Shown: positions 1-9,938 of the stretch, piece by piece
How the letters are laid out: every line of letters starts with the position of its first letter
How positions within the stretch are numbered: the first letter of the stretch is position 1
NCBI GenBank assembly: GCA_030760725.1
Contig: JASWHV010000010.1
Span: forward strand, 37,949,760-38,013,759
Reading direction: 5' to 3'
DNA from: Neostapfia colusana
Lineage: Eukaryota; Streptophyta; Magnoliopsida; Poales; Poaceae
DNA length: 64,000 bases
Translations under genes and position numbers: made by a program
Notes under the pieces: generated by a model
Told to the model about the DNA's origin: nothing
What the model saw: the letters and a program-made list of their open reading frames with translations, nothing else
Database searches by the model: none

Positions 1-1249
1 TGTGGGTTCACACACCAAAGCAAAACAATCTGAAGACGAGGCTGTGGACAATTGCTCATGGCTTCCACAACTCACGTCACACACCAAGCATTATCACACC
101 ATTAACTACGTAACGACTCGACTACTCGACCTCTTGCTAGCTAGGGGAAAGACTCTACACTACTCGTCCTCTTGAGCTGGCTCCTCGGGATCTTCCTCCT
201 CATTTCGGCTACCTTCTGACTCTGCTTTGGGTGGGGAGGCTGCTGGTGGAGAAGTGCGACGACGCCTGATCGCTCGGCGATCCGGGGAGTCAGGAGTCCA
301 TGTATCATTCACGGTGACACACAGTTCATTCCCATCTCCTCTTTCTCTCGCCTTTAAGCAAGCTCGCAGCAACGCCTCCGTTTCCTTCAGGGTGTCTCGG
401 ACATCCTGAAGCTCTTGTTGACACTCCTGCAGTCGAGTGCTGAGCATAGCAGCATCCTCCAAGCACAAGTCCATGTGCTCATGGGAAGTCCCTTGCTGCA
501 CCGGTGGGTACTTGTACTCCGTGGTACCACTCTCACGTTGGAGGACATACATGTACTCAGTTTTGTCCAAGTGGCGACGATAGATGTGACTCTGGCAGGT
601 GATGGCCTCCCAGGTGACATCTTTCTCCGCGTCAACTTGTGTTGCTCGACAAGCTGGAGAGTGGTGAATCTTAAGCAGCTGATTCTCGTGTATAATCCTC
701 ATCTCCGAACTCCATTCTTCCCTCTTCTCACGGATGGTCCTGGTGGAGTTATAGTGGATGATTAGCTTGCCCGTATTTCCGGCGGCTTCGAGAATACTTC
801 AAAGACGGCGCAACAAATCTCCTACTGCCAATCCGTAGGAAAGGTACGTCACTGGACGACTCTCCTCTCTTTCGGCAAGGGCAACTACGGGAACTCTCCC
901 TCCTGTGGACTTACGAGCGGTGCGAATCATGCGAACCATCTAAAAACAAAAGAATTTAAAATTAGGTTAGATAAATTCTCAAACAAAAATCCTATTTTGA
1001 ATGAAAGTTGGGGTAAGATGAAGAAAATGACTCCTTTAATAAAACTTTTCCACCCACACCTTGGAAAATAGTTTTTAAGAAAATAGGGCCCTTAAATACG
1101 TCCATTTCTCCCTAGGTCCACGTTCCTACGGGCAACCTTGGCTCTGATACCACCTCTGTCACACCCGGTTTTTCCGAAGAACAACCAAGTGAATATCACA
1201 TGTATGCCAGGATCATTTTCTCATACATGTGATGACAAATAGTGAAGCA
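1..1249 (-). mobile_element. F1-a: 5' part of a minus-strand Tekay-like element
   Basis: Read on the minus strand this is the 5' end of a family F1 Ty3/gypsy element. It holds about 93 bp of LTR end (1157-1249), the primer-binding site (complement of TGGTATCAGAGC at 1141-1152), a leader with an intron-like stretch (940-1059), a broken orf0 (160-939) and the orf0-gag spacer (1-159). Gag would lie to the left of the window. The LTR is cut off near 1249, where unrelated gag sequence of F2-a begins, so most of the 5' LTR has been deleted. The whole segment matches, in reverse complement, the plus-strand copy F1-f at 60840-62090. Confidence 0.9.
160..939 (-). pseudogene. orf0 of F1-a, one nonsense codon
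   Basis: This is the same 260-codon frame as the intact orf0 of F1-f at 61150-61929. The ATG at 937-939 follows a T-rich 3' splice-like sequence ending TAG. A TGA at 799-801 replaces an arginine codon (CGA in F1-f, a C-to-T change), so the product would stop after about 46 residues. Downstream the frame is open to the stop at 160-162. The C-terminal half has a likely coiled coil followed by an Arg/Pro-rich stretch and an acidic tail. Function unknown; extra proteins upstream of gag are known from some plant gypsy elements. Confidence 0.85.
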
Positions 1250-1261
1250 ACATGTGATGAC

Positions 1262-1654
1262 TCCCAGCCACCGGCCTAGGACAGCACCCCGAAGCAGCAA
1301 CCACCACCGCCGCCTCCGCTTACTCTAGCGGATGTGATAGCGGCACTGGTGGGTGGTCGTGAGGAGCAGACCGACCTGCTCCGCGCGATCGTGCAGAATA
1401 CGTCCCAGGTGGGGGGCATCAAGAGAGGGGGCCTCATGAGCCCCATGAGGTGTCATACTCGGACTTCATGAGTACGCACCTTGCAGTGTTCACAGAAGCA
1501 GAAGAATCACTGGAGGCCGACAACTGGCTGCGGACCATTGAGTCCAAGTTTGGGCTGCTCCAATGCACACAGCGGCAAAAGACTATGTTCGCAGCGCAGC
1601 AGCTTCACAGTGCAGCTGGTGCGTGGTGGGCAAACTATGTCGCCTCACGACTGG
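1262..1654 (+). pseudogene. gag N-terminal part of F2-a
   Basis: The frame starting at 1319 encodes a Pro-rich stretch and LTLADVIAALVGG, which aligns with LADIVAAMAG near the start of F2-c gag. After a frameshift around 1410-1450 the second frame encodes SYSDFMSTH and the gag-core signatures EADNWLRTIE and AAGAWWANYV. The gene is interrupted at 1654 by the solo LTR F1-b and resumes at 5088 in the same frame (RLAGHAVEW across the repaired site). The start codon is missing because the left flank is deleted. Confidence 0.8.
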
Positions 1655-4600
1655 TGTCACATCCGGTTTTTCCGAAGAACAACCAAGTGAATATCACATG
1701 TATGCCAGGATCATTTTCTCATACATGTGATGACAAATAGTGAAGCATCATTTATTACAAGCCAGGTATCGAATATAAGTAAGTCTTACATAGTAAATGT
1801 CTCGATGGACAATAATAAGTTCATCACAAGTAAATAAACTAGCAGTGGAATATTATTCCTTAGGGCTCCATCACAGGCGTTGCCCGGGGGTCTTCATGAA
1901 CCTAAAAACCTTCCTCGGGTCCAAAATCTTGGTCATTATACACCACCTCATTATCTTGACCTGAGCAGCGATATAAACCAACAAATATGCAAGGTTGAGT
2001 ACCAATGGTACTCAGCAAGTGTGGGAAAATTATATCATGCATGGCTAGAACAAGGAGAGGTCGAACTCATGGTTAAAGCACTACGCAATTAATACCTATC
2101 ACCTTAGCTTATTAAGCACCTACATTACTACACAGGTGAAATAGTCCCAATCTCCCAACCCATTATCATAATCCAATAACCATAACATCATTTCCAATGT
2201 TAAGCTCCCCGCTTAACTTCCAAAACCATCAATCCTCTAATCATGAATAAGTCCAGGCCGCTCTTGACCGTGAGCACGGCTGTCAAGACAGTTTTGACTC
2301 TGCAGAGTTTGTACCACTGTACCCACATGTAGTGATTTCATCCCCCGTTGCCGGGTGGACTAAAAGAACCTCCATTATGCTAGTGGCTACGATCCACATT
2401 CACACTTCCCAGGTGTGTAGCCAGGAGATCACTACAAAGCCTTTACAAAGGGATTCCCGACGAGCGTGGGCCCACTGAGGTTTCACCTCTAACAGCATAC
2501 AAGAGGCTCCAACCCCACTGCAGTGGCCCCCTCTTGAGCCTTGTGGTTCATATGGTAGTCCAGCTGACACCTACTCCCCGCACCATCCAACACACCCATA
2601 CTACGCCGGGGATACACCTAATTAATTGGCCAAGCTGCCCCATCTCAGCATGTGGTTGGCACTGTAAAGCCGGGTTACATGCTCCATGAACCGGTCCTTA
2701 GGATCCAGGCAAGTACTAAACACAAACCCAAGTCTCGTGCACCCAGCACACAACCAAAACATCCAACTTGCCTTGATCACTACCTCTACATACCTCACAA
2801 TAGCTCATTCAAGAGTATGGTAAAATAAACTGATGATCTCATATCCCAAATATCCCATTCTAAGCATGACTAAGCATATGCATGTGAATAAATGACATGA
2901 CAAAATAAATCCCAACCCAAGCTACAAGGAAACAGGGTAATGCAATTCTAGGGAAACTTCCTAGCATGAGTTTCATATTTAACTTGACAATGCAAATAAT
3001 TCTATCTACACATCCTAGCATAGGATCAAAGTGGTCAAGGACACTTGCCTCCTTCTTGCTGCTCTTGAAATGGGTAGTCCTGATCTTGGAAAGGGTTAAC
3101 TTGCTCTTGAACAGGTTCTACTTCATACCATCACACATAGCAAAAGAAAAACAACAATCATAAGACATAGTTCACACTTCTACTTTATACAAACCACACA
3201 TTCATATTTATGAAATTCATTCACCATTATATGTGTTGTGGTTACTTTGTGTGTTGATCTGTGGCTTGCATACACTTTTATTTATATGTGTATGATTCCT
3301 ACTTTGGTGTTCATATTTATACTTACATACTATATTTATATATATATATATGTGTGTGTGTGTTTCAGTTTTAAATAAATTCCTTACATTAAACTACCAA
3401 GTATGTATGAAAAGTATTTTTCTTCTCCATATGTGCCTTCATAATTTCTATCAACCCTAAACTGAATTCTTTGGATTTTAGAAACTCCATTTATCTTTTA
3501 CTAGTTGCTATATTTTCAGATTTATATTCCTATGCATAATTGTGTATTTTATTATGAAATTAGTAATACACATCATCTAAACAGTATAGGTTCTGGTCCT
3601 AAATAATCTAATAACATGTTTTGACCTTGGCTTCTGATGTAGACTATTTCATAATTATTTTCCCTATTTTTCTATAACTATTCTTTACTTAAAATGTGTC
3701 CCTATACTAATAAATGTGAATAATAAATGAAACAGATTCATTTCAGCCCAAAAATAGATTTTTATCTCACTCCAAAGTTTTCTATGTACTGAGAAAGTTT
3801 TTAATTAATTTTGACAATTATGTTTGTCCCCTTTTTTTAATTTTTAAACACTAGTTACATATTCAATGTTTTAAATTAAATACTAAACAGGGCTAAAATA
3901 ATGAACTCACCCCATTACAGGGTCTATAATATTATTTTCATAATTTCCAGGGGTCTAGCTACACTTATCAGAGGTGTTTTCCTAATTTTTATTAAGTCCA
4001 GGGGCTAAAACTGATTTTTAAATGAATTTACATGATTTTATGGAGTTCCAGGGGCTAGATCTGAAGTTTCCGGGGCTAGCTCTCAATTCCAGAGAACCCC
4101 AGGGGGTAGCACGTAAGAATTCCAGTCTTTATAATGCGGGGCTGACGTGGACCGTCCGATTTTAAACCGACGACTGAGATTATAACATCGAACCGGTACG
4201 CAGGGTTTTAAAGTCTACCGTGCGATTTAAAATAAACGGCGCACAAGCGGCCACGTCGCTCTGATCGAGCGCGGGCGGCGCTGCCGGCGGCGCACGGAGG
4301 CAGAAAGCGGCGATCTCGCCGGAAAGTTTCGGATCCTCAAGAATTCTGCCTAGAACTGTGATCTTATGGCCTAGATCGGTAGAGTGGAGGTCAGGGATCT
4401 CACCTCGGGGTTTTTCTTGAGCTCGGGGGTCCTGGAAAGTGATCGACGGCGAGGTCCGAGGCAAAACCACGGCAAAGCTCGTCGGCGCTGTGTTTACACC
4501 GTAATTCTCTGAGTTTTCTGCACCTGCAAAGCTCCCCGGAGGCGGTGGATCAAGACCAGCGAGTTAGATCAGAGTTTCCGACCTTAGATCGGCCAGAATT

Positions 4601-5082
4601 CACCGGCGAAGTCTCGGTGCTCACCGGAGTGAAAATCGGCGATCGCGTGGGAAAAACCGATCGGGGCTGGGGTTTTTATAGCCAGGGAAGGGCGGTAGGT
4701 CAGTTGTGATCGAGTTTGATTCTTCTGGACCGGAATTCGGGCTGAGGGACGCGGTATTCCGATCGGTTAAGATCGCGCGCGCGGGAGAGTCCGGGGTCGC
4801 GGGGTTAGGGATGACAGGTGGGTCCCACCTGTCTGGGAGGGATAGCGCGGGCGCGCGGCTGCGGGCTGGCGCGGGGGAAATTGGGCCGGCTGGCATGTTT
4901 CGGCCCACTGGCCGGTTTTTTCCCGTTTTCTCTTTTTCTTTTTCCATTTCTTTTCTGTTTTGAGTCTAATTTGAATTCCAGTTTGAATTTGAATTTTTGC
5001 AAAACATGCAACACGTCCAAAAATTTTTAAATTCCCCCCTGAACATGGTTTAGGGTTTTGAATCAAAATTTGGGGTGTTACA
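1655..5082 (-). mobile_element. F1-b: solo LTR of family F1
   Basis: A complete 3,428-bp LTR in minus orientation. It is flanked by a perfect 5-bp target duplication, actgg (1650-1654 and 5083-5087), and sits inside the F2-a gag gene. No internal region is present, so it arose by recombination between two LTRs. It keeps every LTR landmark of the family: a TATA box (complement of TATAAAAA at 4673-4680), the middle exon of the LTR reading frame (3117-3049, 69 nt), its GC donor, and the U5 hairpin just inside the right-hand end of the minus-strand copy. It could therefore still be transcribed as a free-standing unit. Confidence 0.95.
3336..3364. repeat. TA/TG microsatellite
   Basis: A run of TA dinucleotides passes into TG dinucleotides inside the F1-b LTR. 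A related TA-rich run occurs at about 59225-59257 in the F1-f LTR at the equivalent place. Confidence 0.8.
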
Positions 5083-6012
5083 ACTGGCTGGACATGCCGT
5101 GGAATGGGAGGAATTCCGGGAGGCGTTCCGCGCCTATCATATCCCTCCCGGGATAATGAAGTGGAAGTTCCAAGAATTTTTGGAACTGAGGCAGGGCGGC
5201 AGAAGTGCCCATGACTACTCCCGTGCCTTCAACCATCTGGCGCAATATGTGTCCGACTACATCTCCACTGAGGAGAAGAAGCGGGAGCATTTCTATCGGG
5301 GGTTACACCCCGAGATGAAGACACATCTCGTTCAGTGGAATCGCGGCACCTTCAACAACCTCGTCAATGCCGCGATTATGCAAGAGAACGCTGAGCGGGA
5401 GTTGGCAGCTGAGCAGCGGAAGCGCAGCGCTCCACCGAGCAGTGGGGGTGGCGCTCCCCAGAAGTACCGCATGGTGTATCGGACACCATCCGGACAGCAG
5501 TGGCATCCACCGGCGCGACCTCAGCGGTTCGGGGGACGATCCTTTCAGTCACCTCCGTTCCGATCGCCGATTCCACCACCGAGACAGCAGAAGCAGCAGC
5601 AGCAGCAGCAGTCGGCACCCCAGGCCTTCCCACCACCACAACGCGCCCCGGGTTTCCGTCCACCGATCAGCGGGGGACCGCCCCTTTTCACTTGCTTCAC
5701 GTGTGGCCAGGCGGGCCACTTCGCGAAGGACTGTCCCCAGGGGCAGCAGAGCAGCGGGCAAGCCCAGTTCCAGGGCGGTGCTCGAGGCTGACCTCCGGTC
5801 AAGAAGGTTGGTCAGCGGACTGGGGGCCTCCGCAACCTCGACATTGAGGACGCCCCGGAGGGAGACAACGTGCTGGCGGGTACGTTCACTCTCAACAATC
5901 AAGCCATCATCATATAATTTGATTCTGGTGCAACCCACAGTTTTATAAGTGCATCATCCTATGTGGCTAAGCATCAAATGCAAGTCTTCCCAACCGACTG
6001 CACTTATATGAT
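5083..6012 (+). pseudogene. gag C-terminal part and start of protease of F2-a
   Basis: The frame continues gag with EEFREAFRAYHIPPG, a Gln/Pro-rich linker and a CX2CX4HX4C zinc knuckle (CFTCGQAGHFAKDC). A TGA at 5789-5791 ends the open frame. The same frame continues past it into a protease segment with FDSGATHSF, interrupted once more by a TAA at 5915-5917 directly before the catalytic Asp. The insertion of F2-b at 6013 cuts the gene inside the protease; the next codons are found at 27373. Confidence 0.85.
5585..5611 (+). repeat. CAG repeat in gag
   Basis: A short CAG run encodes polyglutamine in the F2-a gag linker. F2-c has polyglutamine stretches in the corresponding places (complementary GTT/GCT runs near 17575 and 18450). 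Confidence 0.75.
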
Positions 6013-7718
6013 TGTAAAAGCCCAAGAAAAAGGACTTGCAAAAAGTTTTTATCACCTCACAACACCACAGTTTTTGTTGTGGATAGCTTGTGAAAAATAG
6101 TGAAGAGCAAGTAACCTCCATCAAAAGAGGGATTAGAGGAGAAAGCCCTAACTTTCACAAAGTAGGATCTCTACACATGAACATGAGAGGTTGAGCTCAC
6201 CCCTAGGACTTAAAAAGTCTTGGGGAGGTTCAAGCCAAGTTTCATGCAAACCCAACACTTTTTGAGGCAATTTTGGAGGCATTTGAAAAGAGGCCAATTT
6301 GAATGTAAATTCAAATTGCAGCAACTTTCATCACTCAAATTCAAAAGTTAGCTTCATATTCAAACTCAGCACATTTTTCTGAGTTAGCCCACCAATTTTC
6401 ATCCCCATTGGAGTTCATTTTGCCAAGAGCTAAATTTGCAAGAATTCAAAAACTGAATTTGAAATTCAGTTCAAACAGGAAGCAAATTTAGCCAAACAAA
6501 GTTTAAATTTGAGAACTCAAATTCAAACCAAGACTTGGGGGCTAAGTCTCTCATTCAATGGAGAGTAGCTGGGATATTTACAGGGCAATTTGGAAAAGGG
6601 GATTAGGGGGAGAGTTGGGCCGACAGGTCAGTGGGAGTGCTGTGCAGCAACCGATAATTACTCTGTCTCGCGCTGAAGCGATCGCCGCAGCCCGACAGCG
6701 AGCTGGTTCCCGGTGCCACCTCCCGAGCGGCCAGGCCACAGCGTGCGTCGATGAGGCGGTTGCCCAGGGATATTTTCCCTCCGTAACCGACTCACCCCAC
6801 TGCGTTTACCGCTCCCGAGTCCCTCGACGCAGAAACACCGCCGCACACCCGAGAACTTTCGGTGCTCCGGCGTCATCCCGTCTCAGCAGCTAGCAAGCGA
6901 GTCTGAGCTCACCCCCAGCTTCGCCGACGCTTCCTCGACGTGATAGACACGATACCACGGCGCCCCATCCAAGTTAAACTGCCCTTGAGCTCTCTGTTTC
7001 CATTCCACACCGGGTAGAGCTGCCGCGACCAAAAACTCCCAGCCCGGCCGCTAGGCTTGATCCCCCGTCAAGTTGAGCGGGCCAGGAGATTCGCCTAGGA
7101 GCGTACTCCCTGTCCAACAACGCTGACCGCATGCCATGGGGTGTGCTGGCCGGAATTCCGTTTCTATCGACGACATGCAATAATAACCGAGGGGAGAAAC
7201 TCGGCAAATTCGCCTCACACATCGAACCACTCCTCACGAGACCTGGAAACCTAGCTGTAGACGTTCGTGTGAGCACGTGGTATCATGAACTTGGGAGAAC
7301 CGTTGAGGAAACCCTCAGTTCTTGAGTTTTTCCAGTTTTCCACAAAATTGCCCTAGGTCGCACGGTGAGCCCCTTGTTGCCGATGTTTCTCGCGAAATCA
7401 GAGCCCGGGACGTTGCTCCCTAGGTCGTGGCGATGCTGTAGGAGCCAACCGGAGCAAGGTTAGAGAATTACAATGCCCTAGCGACGTCGCCGAAGTTGCC
7501 GCAGCTACTGTCGCCATCGCGCCAAGGTTTCCGGCCATCCTCGATGCAAGGTAAGGCCGGCAATGTGTTCCTCACGCGAAAATATGCAGTGGCGGCAAAA
7601 ATCAGCAAGTTCCGAGGGCCGGAACCCCTTCGTGGCGAGAGCTCCGATGAGTTTGGCGGCGGGTCACGCGGGGGGTTGGAGGAAGACGAAGGTGGGTCAG
7701 CCCCACTCGTCAGCGGCT

Positions 7719-8118
7719 GGAGGATATACATGTACTCGGTTCTGTCCAGGTGTCGGCGATAGATGTGACTCTTGCAGGTGATGGCCTCCCAGCTAACATC
7801 CTTCTCCGCATCGACCTGTGTCGCTCGACAAGCTGGAGAGCGGTGGATCTTGAGCAGCTGATTTTCATGGATAATCCTCATCTCTGAACTCCATTCTTCC
7901 CTCTTCTCACGGATGGTCCTGGTGGAGCTATAGTGTATGATTAGCTTGCCCGTATTGCCGGTGGCTTGGAGCATACGTCGAAGACGGCGCAACAAGCCTC
8001 CGACTGCCAATCCGTAGGAAAGGTACGTCACCGGACGGCTCTCCTCTCTTTGGGCAAGGGCAACTACGGGAACTCTCCCTCCTGTGGACTTGCGAGCGGT
8101 GCGAATCATGTGAACCAT
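7719..8118 (-). pseudogene. orf0 of F1-c, truncated
   Basis: The ATG is at 8116-8118, preceded by a TTTTAG 3' splice-like end. The protein matches the F1-f orf0 up to the DRTEYMYILQ region, then runs into unrelated GC-rich F2-b LTR sequence and stays open to 7468 by chance. The missing part includes the coiled coil and the acidic tail. Confidence 0.8.
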
Positions 8119-9938
8119 CTAAAACAGAAAGCATTTAACTTAGGTTAGATAAACTTTTAAACCAAAAATCCTATTTTGAATGAAAGTTGGGGTAAAATGA
8201 AGAAAGTGACTCCATTAAATAACACTTTTCAACACACACCTTGTAAAATAGTTTTTAAGAAAATAGGACCCTTAAATACGTCCATTTCTACCTAGGTCCA
8301 CGTTCCTACGGGCAACCTTGGCTCTGATACCACTTCTGTCACACCCGGTTTCTCCGAAGAACAACCGAGTGAATATCACATGTATGCCAGGATCATTTTC
8401 TCATACATGTGATGACAAATAGTGAAGCATCATTTATTACAAGCCAGGTGTCGAATATAAATAAGTCTTACATAGCATATGTCTCGATGGACGATAATAA
8501 GTTCATCACAAATAAATAAACTAGCAGCGGAATATTATTCTTGTGGGCTCCGTTACAGGGGTTGCCCGGGGGACTCCATGAACCTAGAAACCTTCTTCGG
8601 GTCCAAAGTCTTGATCATTAAACACCACTTCATTATCTTGACCTGAGCAGCAATATAAACCAACAAATATGCAAGGTTGAGTACCGATGGTACTCAGCAA
8701 GTGTGGGAAAGTTATGTCATGCATGGCTAGAACAAGGAGAGGTTGAACTCATGGTTAAAGCACTACGCAATTAATACCTATCACCTTAGCTTATTAAGCA
8801 CCTACATTACTACACAGGTGAAATGGTCCCAATCTCCCATCCCACCATCATAATCAAATAACCACAACATCATTTCCAATGTTAAGCTCCCCGCTTAACA
8901 TCCACAACTTCCAAAGCCATCATCCTCTAATAATGAATAAGTCCAAGCCGCTCTTGACCGTGAGCACGGCTGTCATGACAGTTTTAACTCTGCAGAGTTT
9001 GCACCACTGTACCCACATGTAGTGATTTCATCCCCCGTTGCCGGGTGGACTAAAAGAACCTCCATTATGCCAGTGGCTACGAACCACATTCACACTTCCC
9101 AGGTGTGTAGCCAGGAGATCACTACGAAGCCTTTACAAAGGGATTCCCGATGAGCGTGGGCCCACTGAGGTTTCACCCCTAACAGCATACAAGAGGCTCC
9201 AACCCCGCTGCAGTGGCCCCCTCTTGAGCCTTGCGGTTCATATGGTAGTCCAGCTGACACCTACTCCCCGCACCATCCAACACACCCATACTACGCCGGG
9301 GATAGACCTAATTAATTGGCCAAGCTGCCCCATCTCAGCATGTGGTTGGCACGGTAAAGCCAGGTTACATGCTCCATGAACTGGTCCTTAGGATGCAGGC
9401 ACGTACTAAACACAAACCCGAGTCTCGTGCACCTAGCACCAACCAAAACATCCAACTTGCCTTGATCCCTACCTCTACATAACTCACAATATCTCATTCA
9501 AGAGTGTGGTAAAATAAACTGATGATCTCATATCCCAAATATCCCATTCTAAGCATGGCTAAGCATATGCACAACAATAAATGACATGATAAAATGAATC
9601 CCAACCCAAGCTACAAGGAAACAAGGTAATGCAATTCTAGGGAAACTTCCTAGCATGGGTTTCATATTTCATTTGACAATGCAAATAATTCTATCTACAC
9701 ATCCTAGCATAGGATCAAAGTGGTCAAGGACACTTGCCTTCTTCTTGCTGCTCTGGGAATGGGTAGTCCTGATCTTGGAAAGGAAGAACTTGCTCTGGAA
9801 CAGGTTCTACTCATACCATCACACATAGCAAAAGAAAACAACAACCCATAAGACATAGTTCACACTTCCACTTCATACAAATCACACATTCACATTTATG
9901 AAAGCCCTTCACATTTCTATGTGTTGTGGTTACTCTAT

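Noticed and set aside
1141..1152. tRNA-Met-like sequence at 1141, 8321, 21261, 36612 and 60938
   Set aside because: Only the 12-13 nt complementary to the tRNA 3' end is present; these are primer-binding sites, not tRNA genes.
1880..2092. 70-codon frame antisense to the last LTR exon (also at 44532 and 50533)
   Set aside because: Differences between copies change its residues, whereas in the sense frame they are synonymous; it is the shadow of the sense exon.
7496..7762. 88-codon plus-strand frame at the F2-b/F1-c join
   Set aside because: Spans the chimeric junction; only its first part may belong to exon 1 of the F2 LTR frame.
9038..9379. 113-codon frame conserved at 9038, 35563 (minus), 51010 and 59899 (minus)
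   Set aside because: Antisense to the LTR, begins with TTG and not ATG, and broken in F1-b and the F1-d 3' LTR. Better explained as a by-product of a conserved LTR block.
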